Below, in pieces: positions 53,905 through 62,715 of a DNA stretch of 64,000 nt. The translations under genes were made by a program, and so were the position numbers. The stretch spans positions 62,001 through 126,000 of the forward strand of contig CAVOIC010000007.1 of the NCBI GenBank assembly GCA_963695985.1, written 5' to 3'. This DNA comes from DATBVX01 sp963695985 (GTDB lineage: Bacteria; Pseudomonadota; Gammaproteobacteria; Steroidobacterales; Steroidobacteraceae). Position 1 is the stretch's first letter. Each line of letters begins with the position of its first letter. A model generated the notes under the pieces. The model was not told where the DNA came from and did no database searches. It was given only the letters and a program-made list of their open reading frames with translations.

Positions 53905-55272
53905 TTGAACGTCGCTCTTTCCGGTGCGCAGCCGACCATCGTTCCGCGTACCGGGCATCCGATCTCGCGCGCTGCGATCTCCGCCAACGCGCTGAGAGTC
54001 CTGTATCGCCTCAAGGAGGGCGGATACCAGGCGTTCCTCGTGGGAGGGAGCGTCCGCGATCTGCTGCTCGGGCTGCAGCCGAAGGATTTCGACATCGCCA
54101 CCAACGCTTCGCCCGATGAAGTGCGCGCGCTGTTTCGCAATTGTCGGCTGATTGGCCGGCGCTTCCGGCTGGCACACGTCTACTTCGGCGCCGAGATCGT
54201 CGAGGTCGCGACCTTCCGTGCCGCGCACCAGTGGCAGCCGGAAGAGCGCGACGAAGATGAGTGGCACGCGAGCGACCCGGTGGCACAAAGAGTGCTCGAT
54301 GCGCGCGGGCGGATTTTGCGCGACAACGTCTATGGCACCATCGAAGAAGACGTGTGGCGTCGCGACTTCACCGCCAACGCGCTCTACTACAACATCGAGG
54401 ACTTCTCGGTGTGGGATTTCGTGGGTGGAGTGCAGGACGTCGCGGCACGCCGGCTGCGCCTCATCGGCGATCCGGTTACGCGCTACCATGAAGACCCAGT
54501 GCGGATGCTGCGCGCGATCCGCTTCGCTGCGAAGCTCGACTTCTCGATCGAGCCGCATACCGAAGAGCCGATCCACGGGCTCGCCTATCTGCTCACGCAT
54601 GTGCCCGCGGCGCGCCTCTTCGACGAAACGCTCAAGCTGTTCCTGAGCGGCTTCGGCTGGAAAGCACTGCACCTGCTGCAGCGCTATGGACTGCTCGAAC
54701 CGCTCTTTCCACAGGTCGCGGAGATCCTGCGCCGCAAGCCGGGTGAGGCAGACGCGCGCCTGCTGCAGGCAGGGCTGGAGAGTACCGACGCGCGCGTGGT
54801 GGCCGACAAACCAGTGACACCGACTTTCCTCTTCGCGATTCTCTTCTATGGGCCAGTCATCGAGCGAGCCGGCAGGCTGCAGGCCAGCGGTCAGCCGGAA
54901 GCGCTCGCGCTTCTCAACGCCTGCGAAGAGACGGTGCGCGAACAGCAGGACCGCATGTCGATTCCGCGCCGCTTCACGCTGCCGATGCGCGAGATGTTCA
55001 CGTTGCAGCTGCGCTTCCGGCGCCGCGAAGGGAAGAAGGCGCTGTCCTTGCTCGGTCATCCGCGCTTTCGGGCGGCCTATGACCTGCTGCTGCTGCGTGC
55101 CCAGGTCGGCGCGGAGGATGCCGAGCTGGCGCAATGGTGGACGGACGTGCAGAGCGCCCCTTCGGCCGAACGTGAGGCTATGGTCAAGGCGGGATCGGGT
55201 AGCGCCCATGTCCCGGGGACGCGCCGACCGCGTCGCCGACGACGTCGTCGCCCCAGCTCCACGCGTTCCTGA
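53905..55272 (+). CDS. pcnB: Poly(A) polymerase I
   Basis: Adds A tails to RNA 3' ends, marking them for decay. From TTG 53905 the product is 455 residues. The nucleotidyltransferase motif FLVGGSVRDLLLGLQPKDFDIA is seen in core form GGSVRDLLLG and KDFDIAT, followed by RLAHVYFG, RRDFTANALYY and the RNA-binding region EDPVRMLRAIRFAAKL, all of the PcnB (not CCA-adding) type. The tail is very basic (a run of Arg). The open frame runs back through the tRNA gene; TTG is the best start after it, with no clear ribosome site. Confidence 0.9.
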   Translation: MNVALSGAQPTIVPRTGHPISRAAISANALRVLYRLKEGGYQAFLVGGSVRDLLLGLQPKDFDIATNASPDEVRALFRNCRLIGRRFRLAHVYFGAEIVEVATFRAAHQWQPEERDEDEWHASDPVAQRVLDARGRILRDNVYGTIEEDVWRRDFTANALYYNIEDFSVWDFVGGVQDVAARRLRLIGDPVTRYHEDPVRMLRAIRFAAKLDFSIEPHTEEPIHGLAYLLTHVPAARLFDETLKLFLSGFGWKALHLLQRYGLLEPLFPQVAEILRRKPGEADARLLQAGLESTDARVVADKPVTPTFLFAILFYGPVIERAGRLQASGQPEALALLNACEETVREQQDRMSIPRRFTLPMREMFTLQLRFRRREGKKALSLLGHPRFRAAYDLLLLRAQVGAEDAELAQWWTDVQSAPSAEREAMVKAGSGSAHVPGTRRPRRRRRRRPSSTRS

Positions 55273-55281
55273 GCCGGCGCG

Positions 55282-55788
55282 ATGCACTGGTTGCCCGCCT
55301 ACGTCGCGCTCGGCAGCAACCTCGATGAGCCCGAGCTGCAGGTGCAACGTGCACTGGAGAGCCTGCGCGCAATACCACGCACGCAGCGCGTGGCGCATTC
55401 GCGCCTGTATGCGAGTCAGCCCATGGGTCCGCAGGACCAGCCGGAATTCGTCAATGCCGCGGCGGGCCTGCTCACGCAGCTGTCAGCCCGCGATCTGTTG
55501 CTCGAGCTGAAGCGCATCGAGCGTGAGATGGGGCGCGCGCCGCCGCCGGTGCGCTGGGGGCCGCGGCGCATCGATCTCGATCTGCTCGTGTACGACAACC
55601 TGCAGATGGCGCAGCCCGATCTCACGCTGCCGCATCCCGGTATTCATGAGCGCAATTTCGTCCTGTATCCTCTGGCGGAAATTGCGCCGGCACTCATGAT
55701 TCCGGGTCGGGGCCTGGTCGGCGAGCTGGCACAACGACTGGGTTCGCAGGGGTTGAAGCCGTGCGTGCGCGCCTCGGATGCGCGTTAG
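55282..55788 (+). CDS. folK: 6-hydroxymethyl-7,8-dihydropterin pyrophosphokinase
   Basis: Folate synthesis: moves pyrophosphate from ATP to hydroxymethyl-dihydropterin. The 168-residue protein has the HPPK motifs YVALGSNLDEPELQV near the N-terminus and RWGPRRIDLDLLVYD, whose two aspartates bind magnesium. Length and the block PHPGIHERNFVLYPLAEIAP fit. It is 9 bp after pcnB, the usual pcnB-folk-pan arrangement, and is the last intact gene before the frameshift-rich stretch. Confidence 0.95.
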   Translation: MHWLPAYVALGSNLDEPELQVQRALESLRAIPRTQRVAHSRLYASQPMGPQDQPEFVNAAAGLLTQLSARDLLLELKRIEREMGRAPPPVRWGPRRIDLDLLVYDNLQMAQPDLTLPHPGIHERNFVLYPLAEIAPALMIPGRGLVGELAQRLGSQGLKPCVRASDAR

Positions 55789-55819
55789 CGCGGTGCAGCC
55801 CACGGAGCAGAACGCATTC

Positions 55820-56479
55820 ATGTCGGCGGCGCCAGTACACCGTTTCGTCGTGGTCGAAGGCCCGATCGGCGTCGGCAAGACCAGTCTGGCGCGCCGTCTG
55901 GCGCAGAGTTTCGGCAGCGAGCTGGTGCTCGAGCAGGACGGAGGAGAATCCGTTTCTCGAGCGCTTCTATCGCAATCCGCGCGCGGCTGCGTTCCCGACC
56001 CAGCTCTTCTTCCTGTTCCAGCGCGCGCGCCAGCTGCAGGAGTTGCGGCAGCAGGACCTGTTCGATCCCGTACGCGTGGCCGACTACCTGCTCGACAAGG
56101 ACCGCCTGTTCGCGCGCGCTGACGCTCGATGACGAGGAGTACGCGCTGTACGAGCAGGTGTACGCGCAAGCTCGCGATCGATGCGCCGAAGCCCGACCTC
56201 GTCGTCTACCTGCAGGCGCCGGTGGACGTGCTGCTGGATCGCATCGCACGGCGCGGCATCCAATACGAGCAGCTCATCGAACGCAGTTATCTCGAGCGCC
56301 TCACCGACGCCTACGCGCGCTTCTTCCTCGACTACGACGCCGCACCGCTGCTGATCGTCAACGCCGGCGGCCATCGACCCGGTCGAACAACGAGCCGGAC
56401 TACGAGCTGCTGCTTGCGCGAAATCCTGCGCATGCGCCGCGGGCGCCATTACTTCAATCCTGCGCCAAGCGGGCTGTGA
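55820..56479 (+). pseudogene. Deoxynucleoside kinase, broken by six inferred single-base insertions
   Basis: A dGuo/dAdo-kinase-like enzyme is spread over three frames. Readable pieces are VVVEGPIGVGKTSLARRL (P-loop), ENPFLERFYRNPRAAAF, FPTQLFFLFQRARQLQEL, DYLLDKDRLFA, KPDLVVYLQAPVDVLLDRI, IERSYLERLTDAYARFF and RMRRGRHYFNP. One extra base each near 55941, 56118, 56169, 56366, 56387 and 56415 restores one frame of about 217 codons, the family length. All six are additions. I read this as insertion-type sequencing error, so the gene may be intact in the organism. Gene order folK-dNK-panB is known from related bacteria. Confidence 0.85.
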
Positions 56480-56547
56480 ACGCTGAGCCCTTCCGGCGTT
56501 GATGTGTTGGCTGCAAACCCGCCATTCTTGCGACTCCCGAGGCGCCC

Positions 56548-57378
56548 ATGTACACCCAGCTGCAGCTGCGCGGCTCGGCGCGCCCACCGGTCAACATCGC
56601 GACGCTCGCGAAGATGAAAGCGGAGGGCGAGAAGATCGCGTGCCTCACCTGCTACGACGCCAGCTTCGCCGTGCTGCTCGATGAAGCCGATGTCGATCGT
56701 CGTGCTGGTCGGCGATTCGCTCGGCATGGTGATCCAGGGTCACGACACCACGGTGCCGGTCACCATGGAGCACGTGATCTACCACAGCCGCGTCGTCGCG
56801 CGCGGCGCTGTACCGCCCCTTCCTGATGGCCGACATGCCGTTCATGAGCTACGCCTCGCGCGAGCAGGCGCTGCAGAACGCGGTGCGCCTGATGCAGGAA
56901 GGTGGCGCCAAGATGGTGAAGCTCGAAGGCGGCGCGGGCCAGCTCGAGATCGTCGAATTCCTGGCGGGTCACGACATCGCGGTGTGCGCGCACCTCGGGC
57001 TCAAGCCGCAGTCGGTGCACAAGATCGGCGGCTTTCGCGTGCAGGGTCGCGAGGAGCAGGCAGCGAAGGCGATGCTCGACGATGCCAAGTCGCTGGAATC
57101 GGCCGGCGCCGACATCGTGCTGCTCGAATGCATACCTTCTGCGCTCGGCGCGGACGATCACGCGCGAGCTCGCGGTGCCGGTGATCGGCATCGGCGCCGG
57201 ACCGGACGCCGACGGGCAGATCCTCGTGCTCTACGACATCCTCGACATCACCACCGGACGCAAGCCACGCTTCGTGCGTAACTTCATGGAAGGCGCCGGC
57301 AGCCCGCTCGAAGCGGTGAAGCGCTACGTGCAAGCGGTCAAAGACCGCAGCTATCCCGCGCCCGAGCACTGCTTCTGA
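56548..57378 (+). pseudogene. panB: Ketopantoate hydroxymethyltransferase PanB, broken by three insertions
   Basis: First step of pantothenate synthesis: makes ketopantoate from ketoisovalerate. Readable pieces are MKAEGEKIACLTCYDASFA, LVGDSLGMVIQGHDTTVPV, MADMPFMSYASREQAL, VKLEGGAGQLEIVEF and ELAVPVIGIGAGPDADGQ. Extra bases near 56698, 56809 and 57147 explain all frame changes; without them the reading is 276 codons (E. coli PanB has 264 residues). The stop at 57376-57378 is followed directly by the panC start. Probably intact in the living cell. Confidence 0.9.
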
Positions 57379-58247
57379 ATGGACGAGCTGGCGCGCATCG
57401 AGCCGCTGCGCGAGCGAGTGTCGATGTGGCGGCGACAGGGCCTGCGCGATCGCCTTCGTGCCGACCATGGGCAACCTGCACGAAGGGCACATCCGAGCCT
57501 CGTCGAGCAGGCGCACGGCGCGGCCGATCGCGTCATCGTCAGCATCTTCGTCAATCCGATGCAGTTCGGGCCGAAGCGAAGACTTCGCGGCCTATCCGCG
57601 CACGCCCGCGGAGGATCGCCGGCTGCTCGCGCAGGCGCGGACCGAGTTGCTGTTTCAGCCCGACAGTCGCGGAGATCTATCCGGGCGGGCACCAGCACAG
57701 CACCGTCGTCGACGTGCCGGAGCTCTCAGGCGTTCTCTGTGGCGCTTTCCGGCCGGGTCATTTCGCACGGCGTTGCGACCGTCGTGGCGAAACTCCTCAA
57801 CATCGTGCAGCCCGATATCGCGCTGTTCGGCGAGAAGGATTACCAGCAGTTGCTGATCATTCGACGCCTCGTCGCAGGACCTGTGCATGCCGATCGAGGT
57901 GCGTCGGCATGCCGACAACGCGCGCGGCCGACGGACTCGCGCTCAGCTCGCGCAATCGCTATCTCACGGCCGAGGAACGCCAGGTGGCGCCGCAGCTCTT
58001 TGCAGCGCTCGAGGTCGCGCGCCGGGAAATCGAAACCGGCGCGACCTACTTCGAGAGGATCGAGCAGTCAGGGATGCAGAACCTGATCGACGCCGGTTTT
58101 CGTCCCGACTACTTCGCCGTACGCCAGTCGCATGACCTGCAGCCGGTGCAGGATGCGGCCGCCGAGATCCGCGTTCTGGCCGCGGCGCGACTTGGGCGGG
58201 CGCGCCTGATCGACAATGTAAGAGTGACTCGGCCGGCGCGAGCGTAG
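57379..58247 (+). pseudogene. panC: Pantothenate synthetase PanC, broken by about eight insertions
   Basis: Joins pantoate and beta-alanine with ATP. Readable pieces are FVPTMGNLHEGH (HxGH-type ATP site), ADRVIVSIFVNPMQFGP, FAAYPRTPAEDRRLL, LFGEKDYQQLLIIRRLV, DGLALSSRNRYLTAEE and the C-terminal FRPDYFAVRQSHDLQP. Extra bases near 57448, 57492-57496 (two), 57575, 57662, 57766, 57875 and 57901 account for the frame path; the corrected length is 287 codons (E. coli 283 residues). From about 57910 to the stop it reads without error. Confidence 0.9.
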
Positions 58248-58250
58248 TCG

Positions 58251-59322
58251 TTACGCCCGGCCGTGCTCCTGCAACGCCCAGCTGACGTGCTCGCGCACCA
58301 GCGCCGATGGGTGATCGCGACGGCTCTCGAGCGCCGCGTCAACCACGGATCCCCGCGGTGCATTCCCCAACGCAACGGCGATGTTGCGCAACCAGCGCTC
58401 GTGGCCGATGCGCCGGATTGCGCTGCCGGCAGTGCGTTCCAGGAAGGTCGCTTCCGACCACGCGAACAGCTCCGTCAGCGCGATGTCGTCCAGCCCGTGG
58501 CGCGGCCTGAAATCCGCTTCGCCGCTCGGACGCGCGTAGCGATTCCAGGGGCAGACCAGCTGACAGTCGTCGCAGCCATAGACGCGGTTGCCGATCGCCT
58601 TGCGCAGCTCGAGCGGAATTGCGCCGTGGAGCTCGATGGTGAGGTAGGAAATGCAGCGCCGCGCATCGAGCTGGTAGGGGCCGCGAATGGCACGCGTGGG
58701 GCAGATCTCGATACATGCAGTGCAGCTGCCGCAGTGATTGGTCGGCGCGCTGGTCGGTGGGCAGCGGCAGATCGGTGAACAGCTCGCCGAGAAAGAACCA
58801 CGAACCCGCCCGACGATTGAGGAGGTTGGTGTGCTTGCCGATCCATCCGAGGCCGGCATCGCGCGCGAGTGCCTTCTCCAGAACCGGCGCGCTGTCCACG
58901 AACACGCGGTAGCCGAACGGTCCTACCGCGGCGACGATGCGATCGGCGAGTCTCTGCAGTCGCAGCCGCAGCGTCTTGTGATAGTCGCGGCCAAGCGCAT
59001 AGCGCGAGATGAAGCCGCGCTCCGCATCGGCCAGCAGCGACCAGGAGTCGCGCGCGGACGGCGACAGATAGTCCATGCGCGCCGAGATGACGCGCAGTGT
59101 TCCGGGAACGAGGTCCGCGGGCCGGCTGCGCCGTTGGCCGTGGCGCGCCATGTAGTCCATGTCACCGTGCCAGCCCCTGGAGAGCCACTCTGCGAGATGC
59201 GCCTCGTCCTGCGCCAGGGTGACGCCCGCGATGCCCACCTGCTGGAAGCCCAGCTCTTCGCCCCAGCGCTTGATGAGCCCGGCGAGCACCGCGGCATCGA
59301 TCGATCGGGACTCGGGCATCAT
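58251..59322 (-). pseudogene. queG: Epoxyqueuosine reductase QueG, one inferred insertion
   Basis: Last step of queuosine tRNA modification; uses cobalamin and two 4Fe-4S clusters. The N-terminal half reads from ATG 59322 (or 59319) to about 58755: VGIAGVTLAQDEAHLAEWL, GRDYHKTLRLRLQRLAD and DSAPVLEKALARDAGLGWIG. One extra base at about 58752 shifts the frame; after it the reading continues with HCGSCTACIEICPTRAI and GCDDCQLVCPWNRYA (the clusters) and a HEAT-like C-terminus. Corrected length is about 356 residues, normal for QueG. It is the last gene of the insertion-rich stretch. Confidence 0.92.
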
Positions 59323-59331
59323 CGCGCGCTC

Positions 59332-59339
59332 AGTATAAT
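59332..59339. promoter_or_regulatory. Shared -10 region of divergent queG and nnr
   Basis: TATAAT at 59334-59339 reads on the plus strand and its overlap TATACT (complement of 59332-59337) on the minus strand. The queG ATG (59322) is 9 nt from the minus hexamer, and a possible nnr GTG (59347) is 7 nt from the plus one. -35 boxes are poor on both strands. Confidence 0.45.
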
Positions 59340-59361
59340 TGCCGCTGTGGCCAGTCTTCCT

Positions 59362-60834
59362 ATGACACTCTACACCGCGGCGCAGGTGCGCGCGTTCGAC
59401 CGCTATGCGATCGACACGCTGGGCATTGCCGGCTATGAGCTGATGACACGCGCCGGCGCAGCGGCACTGCGGTCGCTGCGCACACGCTGGCCGCAGGCGC
59501 AACGCATCCTGGTAGTGTGCGGCGGCGGCAATAACGGTGGCGACGGCTATGTCCTGGCACGGCTCGCGCACGGTGCTCAGCTGCAGGTCCAGGTCGCTGC
59601 GATGGTCGAGCCGGGCCGCCTCGGCGGCGACGCGCACCGCGCCTGGCAGGAATGCCGCGATGCCGGCGTCACGATCCAGGACTTCGGTTCCGCGCTGCTG
59701 GAAGATGTCGATGTGATCGTCGATGCGTTGTTTGGCACCGGTCTCGACCGGCCGCTGGATCAGCGCTTGAGTGACATCGTAGATCAGGTCAACGCCAGCG
59801 GGCTTCCAGTGCTCGCGCTCGATCTGCCCAGCGGCCTCAACGCCGATACCGGCCGCATCATGGGGCACTGCATCCACGCGACGTGCACCGTCACCTTCAT
59901 TGGACTCAAGCTCGGCCTGCTTCTTGGTGCCGGACCGGATGTCACGGGCGAACTCGAGTTCGATGCTCTCGAAATCGTGTTGCCGCCGCAGCTTGCCGTG
60001 CCGACCGTCGAGCGGCTGGAACGCGAGTTCATCGCGCGCACGCTGCCACGCCGTCGGCGTACCGCGCACAAGGGCGACTTCGGTCACGTTCTCATCGTGG
60101 CGGGCGGCGCGGGCATGCAGGGAGCGGCTCGCCTGTGCGGTGAGGCGTGTCTGCGCAGCGGCGCCGGGCTGGTCACGGTGGCGACGCGCGCCGCCAATAT
60201 CACTGCCGTCATGGCGGGGCGCCCCGAGCTCATGTGCCATGCCGTCGAGGATCTGCCGGCTCTAGAACCGCTCATCGAGCGGGCCGACCTGATCGTCGCC
60301 GGTCCGGGCCTCGGTCGCGATACCTGGGCGCGCGCCATGTTCGACAGCGTGCAGAGCGCACCGTGTCCGCTGGTGCTCGACGCCGACGCCCTCAATCTGC
60401 TGGCAGCGAACCCACGACGGCGCGAGGACTGGATCCTCACTCCGCATCCGGGCGAAGCGGCCCGCCTGCTCGGGATCGATTCGCAGGCGGTCCAGGACGA
60501 TCGCCTGTCAGCATTGGCCGGTCTGCAGGCCCGCTTCGGTGGTGTGATCGTCCTCAAGGGCGCTGGCACCCTCATCGGAACGGCTGGGTGCACGCCGGCG
60601 CTGTGTCACCGCGGCAATCCCGGCATGGCGACGCCGGGAATGGGCGATGTGCTCGCCGGAGTGATTGGCTCCCTGTTCGCTCAGCTGCGCGATCCCTGGA
60701 TTGCAGCGCGCGCCGCGGTGCTCGCTCATGCGCTGGCCGGTGATGCGGCGGCGCAGGGCGGCGAGCGTGGAATGATCGCGAGCGACGTCATTGCGCGCCT
60801 ACCCGCATGTCTCAATCCACCGCGCTCGAACTGA
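59362..60834 (+). CDS. nnr: Bifunctional NAD(P)H-hydrate epimerase/dehydratase
   Basis: Repairs hydrated NAD(P)H. From ATG 59362 it has 490 residues: N-terminal YjeF epimerase domain (about 1-205; CGGGNNGGDGYVLARL and DALFGTGLDRPL) and C-terminal ADP-dependent dehydratase domain (about 225-490; KGDFGHVLIVAGGAGMQGAA core GDFGHVLIVAGG, VAGPGLGRD, LDADALNLLA, HPGEAARLLG, GNPGMATPGMGDVLAGVIG). A GTG at 59347 is an alternative start near the -10. The last 28 bp overlap tsaE. The order queG/nnr-tsaE-amiC-mutL is standard for gammaproteobacteria. Confidence 0.96.
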   Translation: MTLYTAAQVRAFDRYAIDTLGIAGYELMTRAGAAALRSLRTRWPQAQRILVVCGGGNNGGDGYVLARLAHGAQLQVQVAAMVEPGRLGGDAHRAWQECRDAGVTIQDFGSALLEDVDVIVDALFGTGLDRPLDQRLSDIVDQVNASGLPVLALDLPSGLNADTGRIMGHCIHATCTVTFIGLKLGLLLGAGPDVTGELEFDALEIVLPPQLAVPTVERLEREFIARTLPRRRRTAHKGDFGHVLIVAGGAGMQGAARLCGEACLRSGAGLVTVATRAANITAVMAGRPELMCHAVEDLPALEPLIERADLIVAGPGLGRDTWARAMFDSVQSAPCPLVLDADALNLLAANPRRREDWILTPHPGEAARLLGIDSQAVQDDRLSALAGLQARFGGVIVLKGAGTLIGTAGCTPALCHRGNPGMATPGMGDVLAGVIGSLFAQLRDPWIAARAAVLAHALAGDAAAQGGERGMIASDVIARLPACLNPPRSN

Positions 60835-61310
60835 CTGCACCGAGCCCAGCGGACACTCTGAATCTGGGCTCGAGCATTGCGCATGCGCTGAGCGCTCCCG
60901 CCGAGGGCCCGTTCGTGATTGCGCTCAGGGGCGAGCTCGGTGCCGGCAAGACGACGCTCGTGCGGGGACTGCTGCGCGCGCTCGGCGTGACTGGAACCGT
61001 GCGCAGTCCGACGTTCACGCTGCTCGAGGACTACTCCGTGCCGTCCATGGAAGTCACGCACCTGGACCTGTACCGCCTGCAGGCGCCGCAGGAAATCGAG
61101 GCGCTCGGCGTGCGGGACCTGCTCGAGCCGGGCCGCGTCCTGCTGATCGAATGGCCGGAGCGCGGGCAGGGCGCACTGCCCGCCGCCGACCTCGATATCG
61201 CATTTTCACTCGCGCCTGTGGGGCGAAGAATCGTGATTGCAGCCGCGAGCGCGACCGGCGAGCGCGTGCTGGCGCGGCTGAGATCTGCGGTCGCGCAGAC
61301 CCAGCTGTGA
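60807..61310 (+). CDS. tsaE: tRNA t6A biosynthesis ATPase TsaE
   Basis: Part of the TsaBDE complex that makes threonylcarbamoyl-adenosine at position 37 of ANN-reading tRNAs. The 167-residue protein has Walker A GELGAGKTTLVRGLLRALG, SPTFTLLEDY and HLDLYRLQAPQEIEALGVRD, the family hallmarks, and ends with a short C-terminal extension. It begins inside nnr by 28 bp. tsaB and tsaD are not in this window; rimI, often near tsaB, is. Confidence 0.95.
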   Translation: MSQSTALELTAPSPADTLNLGSSIAHALSAPAEGPFVIALRGELGAGKTTLVRGLLRALGVTGTVRSPTFTLLEDYSVPSMEVTHLDLYRLQAPQEIEALGVRDLLEPGRVLLIEWPERGQGALPAADLDIAFSLAPVGRRIVIAAASATGERVLARLRSAVAQTQL

Positions 61311-61410
61311 AGGTAAGCGTTCAGGATCACGTGCTATCTCCATAATTTGTATTGAATACTTCGCGTCGACCGGTTTAGAGTAGCGCCCAACCAAGAGCTC
61401 GGCTTTGCTC

Positions 61411-62637
61411 ATGTCGAAACGCGCCGCGCCGTACATCGTTGTTGCTGTCCTGCAGATTCTGGGCATCGGCGCTGCTCACTCCGTTGAAATCCGCGACGTG
61501 CGGCTCTGGTCCGGACCCGATCACACGAGGGTGGTCCTCGAGCTGAGCGGTCCCGCGACGCACAACCTGTTCACCCTGAAAAATCCGGATCGAGTCGTCG
61601 TCGACGTCGCGAGTGCCACCGCTGCCGGGAATCTGACGGCACCGGCCGGTCAGGGTGTGATCAGGCAGGTACGCCTGGCTCCTCGCGAGGACGGGAGTCT
61701 GCGCGTGGTACTCGATCTAAGCGCGGCGGTTCAGCCCAAGAGCTTCACCGTGGACCCCAACGAAGCCTATGGCAATCGTCTGGTCATCGACCTGGAGCTG
61801 CCGGGCGAGCCTGCGCCGGTAAAGGTGCAGCACGCGCCCAGCGCCGAGGCCGCGCGCGACCTGGTGGTCGCCATTGATGCAGGGCATGGCGGCGATGATC
61901 CGGGAGCGATCGGCCGCAACGGCACCCGCGAAAAGGACGTGGTGCTCGCGGTGGCGCGCGCGCTGGCCGAGAGGGTCGGTCGCGAGCCCGGCATGCGCGC
62001 AACGCTGATCCGTGATGGGGACTACTACGTGCCCTTGCGCGATCGCATGCGCAAGGCGCGCGCCCAGAAGGCAGACCTGTTCGTCTCGATTCATGCCGAT
62101 TCGATCCGTGATCGCAGCATCACTGGCTCCTCCGTGTATATCCTGTCGCCGCGCGGGGCGAGCGATGAAGCGTCTCGCTGGCTGGCCGAGCGCGAGAATG
62201 CGTCCGACCTGATCGGCGGCGTGTCCCTGGACGACAAGGACGACGTGCTCGCCTCGGTGCTGCTCGACCTGTCGCAGACCGCAAGCCTCAACGCCAGCCT
62301 GAGCGCAGCAGAGCTCGTGCTGGCCGAGCTCAACCGTGTTGGCGAGGTGCGCAAGCGGGCTGTGCAGCAGGCGGGTTTCGTGGTGCTGAAATCGCCCGAC
62401 ATTCCGTCAATGCTGGTGGAGACGGCTTACATCTCCAATCCCGCCGAAGAGAGGCGACTCAGGGATCCGCGGCGCCAGGACCAGCTGGCGACAGCAATCC
62501 ACGCTGGCATCCGCGGCTTCTTCTACGAGAACCCTCCGCCGGGCAGCCGTGTCGCCGCACTCGTGGCCCAGCGCAATCCCGCGCCTGACCGCAGGATCGT
62601 GGCCCAGGACGGCGCGCCCGACGTCAACGCCCGCTGA
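61411..62637 (+). CDS. amiC: N-acetylmuramoyl-L-alanine amidase (AmiC/AmiB type)
   Basis: Cuts the peptide from muramic acid during septum splitting. From ATG 61411 it has 408 residues: signal peptide (about 1-25), AMIN septal-targeting domain (about 26-130; VRLWSGPDHTRVVLELSG), and Amidase_3 domain (about 150-385) with zinc ligands in IDAGHGGDDPGAIG, the glutamate after GTREKD, and SIHADSI, plus the late VETAYISNPAEE. A loop that covers the active site in AmiB/AmiC appears around 240-290. In E. coli this position is occupied by amiB; I cannot separate AmiB from AmiC by eye. Confidence 0.9.
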   Translation: MSKRAAPYIVVAVLQILGIGAAHSVEIRDVRLWSGPDHTRVVLELSGPATHNLFTLKNPDRVVVDVASATAAGNLTAPAGQGVIRQVRLAPREDGSLRVVLDLSAAVQPKSFTVDPNEAYGNRLVIDLELPGEPAPVKVQHAPSAEAARDLVVAIDAGHGGDDPGAIGRNGTREKDVVLAVARALAERVGREPGMRATLIRDGDYYVPLRDRMRKARAQKADLFVSIHADSIRDRSITGSSVYILSPRGASDEASRWLAERENASDLIGGVSLDDKDDVLASVLLDLSQTASLNASLSAAELVLAELNRVGEVRKRAVQQAGFVVLKSPDIPSMLVETAYISNPAEERRLRDPRRQDQLATAIHAGIRGFFYENPPPGSRVAALVAQRNPAPDRRIVAQDGAPDVNAR

Positions 62638-62715
62638 TCGCGCTTCCGATCCGTCCGCAAGAGGGCCGTTTGCGCTCTTCGCAGGTAAACTGCGAGGCGC
62701 CAATCCGGAACCCTC

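Noticed and set aside
55941..58753. Programmed ribosomal frameshifting across dNK, panB, panC and queG
   Set aside because: The sites share no slippery motif, are too many, and include sites 20-30 nt apart; insertion error explains them more simply.
58339..60240. A long minus-strand frame that joins queG to antisense nnr sequence
   Set aside because: Only the part below 59322 is QueG; the rest is antisense to nnr, which has full family motifs.
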